Source of the DNA: Stappia sp. | GTDB taxonomy: Bacteria; Pseudomonadota; Alphaproteobacteria; Rhizobiales; Stappiaceae | Direction: 5' to 3' | Assembly (NCBI GenBank): GCA_002722295.1 | Contig: PBLF01000029.1 | Location: 124,001-188,000 of the forward strand | DNA: 64,000 nucleotides | In this document: piece after piece, positions 20,624 through 29,436 of the stretch | Layout of the letters: each line of letters starts with the position of its first letter | How positions within the stretch are numbered: position 1 is the first letter of the stretch | Translations under genes and position numbers: made by a program | Notes under the pieces: model-generated | The model's database searches: none | The model's input: only the letters and a program-made list of their open reading frames with translations | Told to the model about the DNA's origin: nothing

Positions 20624-21085
20624 ATGCCCATGAGCCTCATTCGGGGAGGCGTGGCGGCCGTTTGCGCGCTGATGATCGGTGCCGCGGCGGCCAACGCGGA
20701 GGAACTGGTTTCCTACGAGATTGTCGACGGCACGATCCCGGCGTCGCTCACCGGCCAGCCGGGTGATCCGGCCGCGGGCCGCAAGGTTCTGTTCGACCGC
20801 AAGCTCGGCAACTGCCTGGCCTGCCACATGGTTTCGGATCTTGAGGACCAGCCGTTCCACGGCGAGGTCGGCCCGCCGCTGGACGGGGTGGCGGACCGCT
20901 GGGACGAGGCGACGCTGAGGATGCTCATCGTCAATGCCAAGCAGGTCTACGACGGCACGATCATGCCGTCCTTCTACAAGAATTCGGGCTTCGTCCGCAT
21001 CGCGAAGCAGTTCGAGGCCAAGCCGATCCTGACCGCCCAGCAGGTCGAGGACGTCGTCGCCTACCTGATGACGCTGAAGGACTGA
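20624..21085 (+). CDS. soxX: SoxX: monoheme cytochrome c subunit of SoxAX
   Basis: The 153-residue precursor has a Sec signal peptide (LIRGGVAAVCALMIGAAAANA). One heme site, Cys64-x2-Cys67-His68 in GNCLACH, is present, with a likely distal ligand Met114 in GTIMPSFY. SoxX pairs with SoxA to link thiosulfate to the SoxY cysteine. I use ATG 20624 after GAGGGAAGG; ATG 20630 is equally possible, while the longer frame from 20492 lacks a signal sequence at its start. Confidence 0.94.
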   Translation: MPMSLIRGGVAAVCALMIGAAAANAEELVSYEIVDGTIPASLTGQPGDPAAGRKVLFDRKLGNCLACHMVSDLEDQPFHGEVGPPLDGVADRWDEATLRMLIVNAKQVYDGTIMPSFYKNSGFVRIAKQFEAKPILTAQQVEDVVAYLMTLKD

Positions 21086-21128
21086 CGCGGCCCACCGCGC
21101 CCCTTCGCAAGCCAAGTGCGAGGAACTC

Positions 21129-21584
21129 ATGATGAATCTGACCAGACGCCAGGCGCTCGCCCTTGGGGCGGGAGCGGCCGTGCTCACCGTGACCGGGCTT
21201 CCCGCCGGCGCCCTTGCCAGCGAGGACAAGGTTCAGGCGGCGATCGACGCGTTTACCGGGGGAACGGCCCCGGAGGCCGGCACCATCTCGCTTTCCGCGC
21301 CCGAGATCGCGGAGAACGGCAATACGGTGCCCGTGGGTATCTCGGTGGAGAGCCCCATGAGCGAGGAGGACCACGTGACCGACGTGATCCTTCTGGCCGC
21401 CGGCAATCCGTCGCCGGGCGTGGCGACCTTCCACTTCAGCCCCATGTCCGGATCGGCCGACGCCACGACGCGCATGCGTCTCGCCAAGACCCAGGACGTG
21501 ATCGCCATCGCCAAGACGTCGACCGGCAAGGTCTACATGGACAAGAAGACCGTCAAGGTCACGATCGGCGGCTGCGGCGGCTGA
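21129..21584 (+). CDS. soxY: SoxY: sulfur-carrier protein
   Basis: The 151-residue precursor has a twin-arginine signal (LTRRQALALGAG) and ends with the family swinging arm GGCGG, in which Cys149 carries the sulfur intermediates. It is co-exported with SoxZ, which has no signal peptide of its own. GAGGA lies before the ATG. It is the substrate platform for SoxAX, SoxB and SoxCD. Confidence 0.97.
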   Translation: MMNLTRRQALALGAGAAVLTVTGLPAGALASEDKVQAAIDAFTGGTAPEAGTISLSAPEIAENGNTVPVGISVESPMSEEDHVTDVILLAAGNPSPGVATFHFSPMSGSADATTRMRLAKTQDVIAIAKTSTGKVYMDKKTVKVTIGGCGG

Positions 21585-21633
21585 GGCCGCCCCGTCGTTC
21601 CGATCCGCTTTCATACGCCACGAGGAGCGTGAG

Positions 21634-21960
21634 ATGTCGAACGTGAAGCCCCGCGTCAAGGTGCCAAAGACCGCGTCGAAGGACGAGGTCATCCAGATCA
21701 AGACCCTGATTTCGCACAAGATGGAGTCCGGTCAGCGCAAGGATTCCAGCGGCAACGTGATCCCGCGCCAGATCATCAACAAGTTCACCTGCGAGTTCAA
21801 CGGCAAGACCGTGTTCTCCTGTGACCTGGACCCCGCGATCTCGGCCAATCCGTACATGGAGTTCAGCGCCAGGGTGCCGGAATCCGGTACCTTCACCTTC
21901 ACCTGGGTGGACGACGATGGCTCCGTCTACACCAAGGACGCCGAGATCAAGGTCGAGTGA
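21634..21960 (+). CDS. soxZ: SoxZ: SoxY-binding partner
   Basis: The 108-residue protein has the SoxZ immunoglobulin-like beta fold, with SHKMESGQRKDSSG, NKFTCEFNGK and FTWVDDDGS. It lacks a signal peptide, as expected for a protein carried out by Tat in complex with SoxY. The start follows GAGGAG with good spacing. A frame in another register that runs through it belongs to soxA's upstream opening and is not coding. Confidence 0.97.
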   Translation: MSNVKPRVKVPKTASKDEVIQIKTLISHKMESGQRKDSSGNVIPRQIINKFTCEFNGKTVFSCDLDPAISANPYMEFSARVPESGTFTFTWVDDDGSVYTKDAEIKVE

Positions 21961-22117
21961 CCGTGCCGGGTTTCGTTGCCGCGTGGAGGAGCGCAAGGCG
22001 ACGGGACCGCAGGGCATGTGCCGCGCGGCGCGGCGGAGCGAAACGGGTCCGCTGACCGCTGCGCGGGACGGCAAAAACATGACGAACCGCGACGGTTCGC
22101 GCTGGAGGGACAGCCAC

Positions 22118-22972
22118 ATGAGGAAACTTCCGGGGATCATTCTGGCGGGATGCGCGGGCGCCTGCCTGGCGGCGATCGGGCAGGTCGCGGCCGAGGACGC
22201 CGACATGCCGGAGATCGACGGCGTCAAGATCATCACCCGCGCGCCGGCGCCCGAAGGGCATCCGCTCGACGAGATCACGTCCGGGTTCGTCTATCGGACC
22301 GAGGAGACCCAGGAACTCGAACTGGATGACTTCACCAATCCGGGTTTCCTGATGGTCGAGCTTGGCCAGGACCTCTGGTCGACGCCGGAGGGAAGCGCCG
22401 GGAAGTCCTGCGAGAGCTGTCACGGCGATGCCTCGGAGAGCATGAAGGGCGTGCGCGCGGCGATGCCGAAATGGAGCGAGGCGGCAGGCAAGCCGCTGAC
22501 GCTGGAACAGACCATCAACGCCTGCCGCACCGACCGCATGGGTGCCGACGCCTGGAAGTGGGAATCCGACCAGATGCTCGGCATGACCGCCTTCGTTGGC
22601 CTGCAGTCGCGCGGAATGCCGGTGAAGCTCGACCTCGCCGCCGGCGACATGCAGAGCTGGTGGGAGCACGGCAAGGAGCTCTACTACACCCGCACGGGTC
22701 AGCTGGAGCTCGCCTGTGCCAACTGCCACGAAGACAATTACGGCAACTACATCCGCGCCGACCACCTGAGCCAGGGGCAGTCCAACGGCTTCCCCACCTA
22801 CCGCCTCAAGTGGCAGAAGCTGGGGTCCCTGCACCGCCGCCTCAAGGGCTGTATCAAGGACACGCGCGCCGAGACCTATGACGTGGGCTCGGACGAGCTC
22901 GTGGCGCTGGAGACCTATCTGGCCTGGCGCGGAACGGGGCTTTCGGTGGAAACGCCGGCCGTGCGCAACTGA
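22118..22972 (+). CDS. soxA: SoxA: diheme cytochrome c, L-cysteine S-thiosulfotransferase subunit
   Basis: The 284-residue precursor has a signal peptide (LPGIILAGCAGACLAAIG). Heme sites are Cys98-x2-Cys101-His102 (CESCH) and Cys200-x2-Cys203-His204 (CANCH), so it is the diheme type. Cys245 in RRLKGCIKDTRAE is the active-site cysteine that carries a persulfide ligand. With SoxX it couples thiosulfate oxidatively to SoxY. I start at ATG 22118 after CTGGAGGGA; the same frame opens at 21821, inside soxZ, but without any family sequence. Confidence 0.96.
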   Translation: MRKLPGIILAGCAGACLAAIGQVAAEDADMPEIDGVKIITRAPAPEGHPLDEITSGFVYRTEETQELELDDFTNPGFLMVELGQDLWSTPEGSAGKSCESCHGDASESMKGVRAAMPKWSEAAGKPLTLEQTINACRTDRMGADAWKWESDQMLGMTAFVGLQSRGMPVKLDLAAGDMQSWWEHGKELYYTRTGQLELACANCHEDNYGNYIRADHLSQGQSNGFPTYRLKWQKLGSLHRRLKGCIKDTRAETYDVGSDELVALETYLAWRGTGLSVETPAVRN

Positions 22973-23165
22973 TCCGCTCACGGATCCCTCGCGCGAAACG
23001 GCGGGCGTCCGCGCCCGCCTCGCACACACAAGCGGTTCTCCCGTGACGACCGGAGCGATCCGGGCAGCGTCCCGGCGGAGCCTTGCCGGGTCACGGCGCC
23101 TGCCCGGGCGCGAAGCCGCCCGGCAGCGACGAATGCCATGAAGGGTCGGGAAACAGGCGACGCCC

Positions 23166-24860
23166 ATGATCTCAAGACGCGAATTTCTGATGGCCGCGGT
23201 CGCGACCGGCGCCATGACAGCCGGATCCGGGTTCGGCCGCTGGTCGAGGCTCGCCGCCCGCCAGGTGCTGACCCAGGACGACATCCTGGGCTTTCGCCCG
23301 CTGGGCAACGTGACGCTGGTTCACCTGACCGACATTCATGCCCAGCTCATGCCGGTGTGGTTTCGCGAGCCCTCAACCAATCTGGGCGTCGGCGAGGTCG
23401 CGGGCCTGCCTCCCCATGTGACGGGACAGGACTTCCTGAAGCTCTACAACCTGGACCCCGGCTCGCCGGAGGCCTACGCGCTGACCTCCACGGATTTCGA
23501 CGCGCTGGCAAGAACCTACGGCAGGATGGGCGGCGCCGACCGCATCAGCACGGTGCTCAAGTCGATCCGCGCCGAACGCGAGGCGAACACGCTGTTCCTT
23601 GACGGTGGCGATACCTGGCAAGGCAGTTACACCTCGCTCAAGACCGGTGGCGCCGACATGATCGAGGTCATGAACTCGCTAGCACCCGACGCCATGACAG
23701 GGCACTGGGAGTTCACCTACGGTGCCGACCGTGTGCGCGAACTCGTCGATGCGCTGCCCTATCCCTTCCTCGGCGCCAACGTGCGCGACACGGAATGGGA
23801 CGAGGCGGTTTTCGAGGCCTACCGCATCTTCGAGCGCGGCGGCGTGCGCATCGCGGTCATCGGCCAGGCCTTTCCCTACACGCCGGTCGCGAACCCGCGC
23901 TGGATGATCCCGACCTGGTCTTTCGGCATCCGCGAGGAGGACGTTCAGGCCAATGTCGACGCGGCACGCGAGGAGGGGGCCGAGGTGGTCGTGCTCCTGT
24001 CGCACAACGGGTTCGACGTGGATCGCAAGCTCGCCGGGCGGGTGAGCGGCATCGACGTCATCCTGACGGGCCATACGCATGACGCGCTGCCCGAGCCGGT
24101 GAAGGTCGGCAAGACGCTGCTGATCGCGTCCGGGTCGAACGGAAAGTTCCTCTCCCGTCTCGATCTCGATGTGCGGGACGGCGAGGTGAAGGACTATCGC
24201 TACCGGCTGATCCCGATCTTTTCCGACGTGATCGAGCCGGATGCGGACGTGACGGCGCTGGTCGAGAAGGTACGCGCGCCCTATGCGGACGAACTCGCCC
24301 GCGAACTCGCCACCGCCGAGACGCTGCTCTACCGGCGCGGCAATTTCAACGGCACCTTCGACGATCTCATCTGCGAGGCGCTCATCGAACAGCGCGATGC
24401 CGAAATCGCGCTTTCGCCCGGTTTCCGGTGGGGCACGAGCGTTCCCTCGGGCGAACCGATCAGGGTGGAGGACCTGCACAACGCGGTCTCCATGACCTAC
24501 CCGGCGGTCTATCGCATGGAGATGACCGGAGCGACGCTGCGCGAGATCCTGGAGGATGTTGCGGACAATCTCTTCAACGTGGATCCCTACTACCAGCAGG
24601 GCGGCGACATGGTTCGTGTCGGCGGCATGGGCTACGCCATCGACCCGACGAAGGAAATCGGAAACCGCATCTCGGACATGACGCTGCTCAGGGACGGCAG
24701 CGCCATCGAGGCGGGACGGAACTACACCGTGACCGGCTGGGCCAGCGTCAACGAGGGGACGGAAGGACCAGCGATCTGGGATGTGGTCGAAAACCACCTC
24801 AAGGGCCGGGACACCGTGAGGCTCGCGCCCAACAGGTCGGTGACCGTCAAGGGGATGTGA
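23166..24860 (+). CDS. soxB: SoxB: thiosulfohydrolase
   Basis: The 564-residue precursor has a Tat-type signal (ISRREFLMAAVATG). The dimanganese 5'-nucleotidase-like fold shows DIHAQ, GGDTWQGSYTSLKTGG, GHWEFTYG and LTGHTHDALP metal-site motifs, then a C-terminal substrate domain. SoxB releases sulfate from S-sulfonated SoxY. The spacer from soxA is 193 bp and contains no gene. Confidence 0.97.
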   Translation: MISRREFLMAAVATGAMTAGSGFGRWSRLAARQVLTQDDILGFRPLGNVTLVHLTDIHAQLMPVWFREPSTNLGVGEVAGLPPHVTGQDFLKLYNLDPGSPEAYALTSTDFDALARTYGRMGGADRISTVLKSIRAEREANTLFLDGGDTWQGSYTSLKTGGADMIEVMNSLAPDAMTGHWEFTYGADRVRELVDALPYPFLGANVRDTEWDEAVFEAYRIFERGGVRIAVIGQAFPYTPVANPRWMIPTWSFGIREEDVQANVDAAREEGAEVVVLLSHNGFDVDRKLAGRVSGIDVILTGHTHDALPEPVKVGKTLLIASGSNGKFLSRLDLDVRDGEVKDYRYRLIPIFSDVIEPDADVTALVEKVRAPYADELARELATAETLLYRRGNFNGTFDDLICEALIEQRDAEIALSPGFRWGTSVPSGEPIRVEDLHNAVSMTYPAVYRMEMTGATLREILEDVADNLFNVDPYYQQGGDMVRVGGMGYAIDPTKEIGNRISDMTLLRDGSAIEAGRNYTVTGWASVNEGTEGPAIWDVVENHLKGRDTVRLAPNRSVTVKGM

Positions 24861-24943
24861 GGGGCATTCGGGCGGGAGGAGTCCGCCCTTAATGTTCACA
24901 GATATGAAACATGAAATTTGAAATGCGAAAGCCGGAGTGGAAC

Positions 24944-26230
24944 ATGTCCAGATCGCGCAATCCAGGTGAAACCCCGGCCGACCCGTCGAGGCGCCTGCTG
25001 TTGAAGGCGGGGCTCGCGGCGGGCGGGCTGGCCGCAACGGGCGGGCTCGCGCGCGCCGAAGGCGATCCCGCCAATCTTCCGCCGAATGTCGCCGACTGGA
25101 GCCGGTATCTCGGCCCCGGTGTCGATGCCGCCCCCTATGGCGTTCCCTCCGAGCACGAGGCACATGTGGTGCGCCGCGACGTGGAATGGCTGACGGCGTC
25201 GCGCGAGAGCTCGGTCAATTTCACGCCGCTGCAGGACCTGGACGGCATCATCACGCCGAACGGGCTCTGCTTCGAGCGTCATCATGGCGGCGTGGCCGAC
25301 GTCAATCCGACCGACTACCGGCTGATGATCAACGGGCTGGTCGACACGCCCTTGATCTTCACCATGGAGGACCTGAAGCGCTTCCCGCGCGAGAACCGGA
25401 TCTACTTCCTGGAATGCGCCGCGAACTCGGGCATGGAATGGCGCGGCGCGCAGCTCAACGGCTGCCAGTTCACGCATGGCATGGTCCATTGCGTGATGTA
25501 TACGGGCGTTCCGCTGAAATACATCCTCGAGGAAGCCGGGCTCAAGACCTCCGCCAAGTGGATCATGCCGGAGGGCGGTGACGCATCGGGCATGAACCGC
25601 TCGATCCCGCTCGAAAAGGCGCTCGACGACTGCATGGTCGCCTTCAAGATGAACGGCGAGGCGCTGCGTCCCGAGCAGGGCTATCCGGCCCGCCTCGTGG
25701 TGCCTGGCTGGGAAGGCAACATGTGGGTCAAGTGGCTGCGCCGCATCGAGGTCGGCGACGAGCCCTGGCACGCCCGCGAGGAGACTTCCAAGTACACGGA
25801 CCTGCTCGCCGACGGACGTGCGCGCCGTTTCACCTGGGTCATGGACTGCAAGTCCGTCATCACCAGTCCGAGCCCGCAGGCGCCGATCACCCACGGCAAG
25901 GGCCGCATGGTGGTGACCGGCCTCGCGTGGTCGGGCAAGGGGCGGGTGTCGCGGGTCGACGTCACGCTCGACGGCGGACGCAACTGGCATCAGGCGCGTA
26001 TCGACGGGCCGAGCCTGCCCAAGGCGCTGCACCGCTTCTATCTCGAGTTCGACTGGGACGGCTCGGAGCTTCTACTCCAGTCGCGCGCCCACGACGAGAC
26101 GGGCTATGTGCAGCCGACGAAGGACGAGTTGCGCGCGGTGCGCGGAACCAACTCGATCTACCACAACAACGGCATCCAGACCTGGTATGTGATGGCGAAC
26201 GGGAGCGTTGAAAATGTCGAGATTTCCTGA
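24944..26230 (+). CDS. soxC: SoxC: sulfane dehydrogenase molybdopterin subunit
   Basis: This 428-residue sulfite-oxidase-family protein starts MSRSRNPGETP at ATG 24944 with GGAG seven bases before it; a frame from 24911 lacks a ribosome-binding sequence. It has a Tat signal (PSRRLLLKAGLAAGG), the molybdenum-ligating Cys158 in YFLECAANSG, and the C-terminal dimerisation domain. SoxCD oxidises the sulfane sulfur on SoxY, so thiosulfate can go fully to sulfate without sulfur globules. Its cofactor depends on moaC and moeA. The soxD start overlaps its last 17 bases. Confidence 0.96.
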   Translation: MSRSRNPGETPADPSRRLLLKAGLAAGGLAATGGLARAEGDPANLPPNVADWSRYLGPGVDAAPYGVPSEHEAHVVRRDVEWLTASRESSVNFTPLQDLDGIITPNGLCFERHHGGVADVNPTDYRLMINGLVDTPLIFTMEDLKRFPRENRIYFLECAANSGMEWRGAQLNGCQFTHGMVHCVMYTGVPLKYILEEAGLKTSAKWIMPEGGDASGMNRSIPLEKALDDCMVAFKMNGEALRPEQGYPARLVVPGWEGNMWVKWLRRIEVGDEPWHAREETSKYTDLLADGRARRFTWVMDCKSVITSPSPQAPITHGKGRMVVTGLAWSGKGRVSRVDVTLDGGRNWHQARIDGPSLPKALHRFYLEFDWDGSELLLQSRAHDETGYVQPTKDELRAVRGTNSIYHNNGIQTWYVMANGSVENVEIS

Positions 26231-26882
26231 GCTCCTGGCGGCGGCGGCCGTTTCCGCCGGCATCGTGCTTGCCGGGCCGGCGCTGGCCGGCAAGTTCGGC
26301 CTGGGCACCAAGGCGACCAGCGAGGAAATTGCCGGCTGGGACATCGACGTGCGTCCCGACGGGCAGGGGTTGCCGGAGGGAAGCGGCACGGTGAGCGATG
26401 GCGAGGAGATCTTCGCCGAACGCTGTGCGGCCTGTCACGGCGACTTCGCGGAAGGTCTCGACCGCTGGCCGGTTCTCGCCGGCGGGCGTGACACGCTGAA
26501 AAGCGGCAATCCGGTCAAGACCATCGGCTCCTATTGGCCGTATCTGTCGACGGTCTACGACTACATCTACCGTGCCATGCCCTATGGCGACGCGCAGAGC
26601 CTCTCACCGGACGAAACCTACGCCATCGTCGCCTACCTGCTCTACATGAACGACGTGGTGACGGACGATGCCTTCGAACTGTCGAAGGAGAATTTCACCT
26701 CGATCAGGATGCCGAACGAGAACGGCTTCTATGACGATGACCGCGACGCATCGCCGATCGCCAGGCCGCATGAGGTCTGCATGAGCGATTGCAAGACGGA
26801 TGTGAAGATCACGAAGCGGGCGCGGGTGATCGACGTGACCCCGGACAGCGAAGACGGTCCCGAGGGCATGAACGTCGATTGA
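26214..26882 (+). CDS. soxD: SoxD: short monoheme cytochrome c subunit
   Basis: The 222-residue precursor starts at ATG 26214 inside soxC, with GGGAG eight bases upstream. A signal peptide (LLAAAAVSAGIVLAGPALAG) is followed by one heme site, Cys71-x2-Cys74-His75 (CAACH), and a likely Met ligand in RAMPYG. Stretches such as GSYWPYLSTVYDYIYRAMPY and EVCMSDCKTDVKI match the N-terminal domain of SoxD. The well-studied Paracoccus protein is diheme and much longer; here the second cytochrome domain is absent and the stop is followed by a clean terminator. Confidence 0.93.
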   Translation: MSRFPELLAAAAVSAGIVLAGPALAGKFGLGTKATSEEIAGWDIDVRPDGQGLPEGSGTVSDGEEIFAERCAACHGDFAEGLDRWPVLAGGRDTLKSGNPVKTIGSYWPYLSTVYDYIYRAMPYGDAQSLSPDETYAIVAYLLYMNDVVTDDAFELSKENFTSIRMPNENGFYDDDRDASPIARPHEVCMSDCKTDVKITKRARVIDVTPDSEDGPEGMNVD

Positions 26883-26912
26883 CGCACCCTCTCAAATCAT
26901 GCCCGTGACTTG

Positions 26913-26945
26913 CGCCGGCGGAGCAATTCGCCGGCGTTTTGTTTT
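26913..26945 (+). terminator. Terminator at the end of the sox operon
   Basis: An 8-bp stem CGCCGGCG (26913-26920) pairs with CGCCGGCG (26929-26936) around GAGCAATT and is followed by TTTTGTTTT. It lies between the convergent soxD and DMT transporter genes. Confidence 0.88.
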
Positions 26946-26954
26946 CCAGGGCCT

Positions 26955-27908
26955 TCAGACGCGCGCGCGGCGCAGGCCGGCAACTTTCGCGCGGGCACGC
27001 TCGAACAGCGCGCGCGGCACCGTCGCCAGGATCACGCCGGCCATGATCAGCACGAAGCCGGCGACGTGATAGAGCTTCAGGTCCTCGCCAAGGAAGATGA
27101 CGGCCATCAGAACGCCGTAGGGCGGCAAGAGATACATGAACAGCCCCGTGGTCGCAGGTCCCACGATCTTGATGCCGTACTGGAAGGTCGAGAACGCAAG
27201 CACGGAGGCGGACACGGCCAGGCCGAAGATCGACATCCACGCGGCGCCACTCGCGGGAAAACGGCCTGTTTCCGCGATCTCGACGATGGTGAAGGGCAAC
27301 AGCGTGATCGCGCCGGCAAGCGCAAGCGTTGCAAAGAGCGATAGCGTTGGAATGTCCGCCAGGGCCTTGCGCTTGAGCAGCACCGAGTATCCGGCCCAGG
27401 CGAGGGCCGCCAGCGCGATCAGAACGTCGCCCGCGTTGAGCCGCAGGCCCAGAAGCGTGCCGAGCGATCCCTTGACGACGATGGTCACGACACCGACCAC
27501 GGCAAGAACGATGCCGAGCGCCTCGCGGCCGCCCACGCGCCGTCCGCGAAAGATCCATTCCAGCAACAGGATGAGGACCGGTGACGAGGTGTAGATCAGC
27601 GTGCCGTTGGAGGCCGTCGTGTACTTCAGCGCGAAATAGACGCCGGCGCCACAGATCCACATGCCGAAGAACGCCATGACACCGATGACCTTCCACTCTC
27701 GCAGAAGCGTCTCGCGGTGATCGCGGATGCCCTGCCACGCGAAGGGAAGCAGGATGACGAAGGCGAGCAGCCAGCGCAGGAAGGCGAGTGTCCAGGGCTC
27801 CACCGTGGTCGCCGCAGCACGGCCGATCACGAGGTTGGAGGAAAAGAACATCGGCATGACGAGGAGCAGGGCGAAGGCCCTGTGCCGCGGATCCTTGAAG
27901 TCGATCAT
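26955..27908 (-). CDS. EamA/DMT-superfamily transporter
   Basis: This 317-residue inner-membrane protein has ten predicted helices in two EamA repeats (about residues 10-145 and 155-295). Typical stretches are NLVIGRAAATTVEPWTLAFLRW and the C-terminal PPYGVLMAVIFLGEDLKLYHVAG. It probably exports a metabolite or amino acid, but the family is too broad to name the substrate. It converges on soxD across a shared terminator. Confidence 0.9.
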   Translation of the reverse strand: MIDFKDPRHRAFALLLVMPMFFSSNLVIGRAAATTVEPWTLAFLRWLLAFVILLPFAWQGIRDHRETLLREWKVIGVMAFFGMWICGAGVYFALKYTTASNGTLIYTSSPVLILLLEWIFRGRRVGGREALGIVLAVVGVVTIVVKGSLGTLLGLRLNAGDVLIALAALAWAGYSVLLKRKALADIPTLSLFATLALAGAITLLPFTIVEIAETGRFPASGAAWMSIFGLAVSASVLAFSTFQYGIKIVGPATTGLFMYLLPPYGVLMAVIFLGEDLKLYHVAGFVLIMAGVILATVPRALFERARAKVAGLRRARV

Positions 27909-27998
27909 GAGGTCCCGGAAACTGGCGTGACCGGTTCGGCCCGCAGGGATTGGTTCCCGTTCCCTACCGTTTTTTGTCGCCGACAGGAAGAGCGCGGG

Positions 27999-29255
27999 CT
28001 ACCGGCTGGCGGAAAGGTCCCTTGGATAGGGAACTGCCGCGCAGGTCACGGCCTCGGCGGCGAGGTACACGCATGCGGCGGCCGCGTCGGCGGCATTGTG
28101 GAAGGGCCCGGCCAGCAGGCGGACCTTGCCCTCCGGCGCGGCAAGCTTGCTGTGCGCAATGGAGGAGGGCAGCAGCGTCTGGGCCGCGCGGATCTCCTTC
28201 CAGGTCTCCTCGGCGGCGGTCTCGCTGTCGAAGCGACCGAGGTCGAGCGCGAAGTCCGTCCGCGCGATCCGTCCGCCGCTGTCTTCGTCCAGATGGCCGG
28301 CGGCACGTGTCACCTGTAGTGGCTTCGGTTTCCGCAGGACGGCCTTTTGCGGGATCGAGGCGACGCTTGCGGGAGGCTCGGAGGAGGGAAGCGCGACAAT
28401 GCGCACTGGCGTCGCGGGCTGCTTTGCCATGGCGGTCTCGACCGGGTCGGACGCGGGAGCGGCGTCGGCGGCCTGGACCTTCTTGTCCGCCTCGTTGTTG
28501 CGCCAGGGTGCGGGAGCGGGGACCGTTTCCACCGGCCGCCTGGGGGCGCCGGCAACCTTCAGGATCGCGCGGTCCAGTTCCTCGCGGAAGGAACTTTCCT
28601 TCGCGGTGTCGGCGGGCTTGCGCGGAATGGCCCGCTCATGCGGAACGCGCTTTTCGGCGGCGGGAGCCCCGGACATGACCCGGTCCGGGTCTTGCGTGTC
28701 CGGCTTCGCCGTCACGGGCGGAGTTTTGACCGTCGTGTTGCCTGCGTCGTGCGCCGGCTTTTCCCGGGCCCCGTCCTTGCGCTCGCGCTCGATTTCGCGC
28801 TGTTCCTGGAGAATGGCCAACCCTCGCCTCAGCGAGGCGACTTCGCGGCGAAGCGTGTCCAGCTCGGCTTCCATCTGCCGGCGCGCCTGTTCGGCCTCGA
28901 CTCCTCCGCTGGAAGGGTAGATCTGGACGGTCCTGTCCTCGTCGGTGCGTTTTCCGATCGATGCGGTGGTGCTCACCTTGCCCGGAGGCGGCAGAAGCGT
29001 GCCTTCGCTGGCCATTTCTGCAAGCGGAGCCCGTCCACCGTCGGTGAAATAGACCGAGGAGGCGCCAACCATGGCAAAGAGAACGGCCGCCGAGCCCCAC
29101 AACGCGACCCAGCCCGCATCGGCACGACGGCCGGCGGGCTGCTTCGTCTTATGGACTTTGGCTTGCCGTTTCACGCGACCGATCCTGGGCCTGAGGAACC
29201 ATGGTGCTAGAAAACGCCGAACAAGGTTAACAAGGCTTAAACTTGCCGCTGCCAT
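27999..29255 (-). CDS. SPOR-like membrane protein, function unknown
   Basis: I start this 418-residue protein at ATG 29255 (MAAASLSLVNLVRRF); the frame opens earlier at 29594 but runs over the glmS start region. It has a basic cytoplasmic tail and one TM segment at about residues 56-78 (ALWGSAAVLFAMVGASS). A coiled coil rich in Glu/Arg follows (about residues 125-175), then a long Pro/Ala linker. A C-terminal domain with FALDLGRFDSETAAEETWKE and VRLLAGPFHNAADAAAAC resembles a SPOR peptidoglycan-binding fold. A cell-envelope role is likely. It diverges from glmS. Confidence 0.7.
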   Translation of the reverse strand: MAAASLSLVNLVRRFLAPWFLRPRIGRVKRQAKVHKTKQPAGRRADAGWVALWGSAAVLFAMVGASSVYFTDGGRAPLAEMASEGTLLPPPGKVSTTASIGKRTDEDRTVQIYPSSGGVEAEQARRQMEAELDTLRREVASLRRGLAILQEQREIERERKDGAREKPAHDAGNTTVKTPPVTAKPDTQDPDRVMSGAPAAEKRVPHERAIPRKPADTAKESSFREELDRAILKVAGAPRRPVETVPAPAPWRNNEADKKVQAADAAPASDPVETAMAKQPATPVRIVALPSSEPPASVASIPQKAVLRKPKPLQVTRAAGHLDEDSGGRIARTDFALDLGRFDSETAAEETWKEIRAAQTLLPSSIAHSKLAAPEGKVRLLAGPFHNAADAAAACVYLAAEAVTCAAVPYPRDLSASR

Positions 29256-29436
29256 GCGGGCAAGCACTTCACTTTCGGCGAGCGGGGCGGCGTGGCATTT
29301 GCGGTTTGTTTGCAAGTCTCTGTCATGAAGTGAAACAGGTTGTGATTGTGCATCTGGGTCGCGGTTTCGGTATGGCTGTCGGCGCCGGTGGGGCGGGATC
29401 GGACTTTGGCGTTCGAGCGAGCGGAGACGGACCTTC

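Noticed and set aside
29256..29436. Possible glmS ribozyme/riboswitch in the glmS leader
   Set aside because: The class is known from Firmicutes and related groups, and no matching pseudoknot elements were seen.
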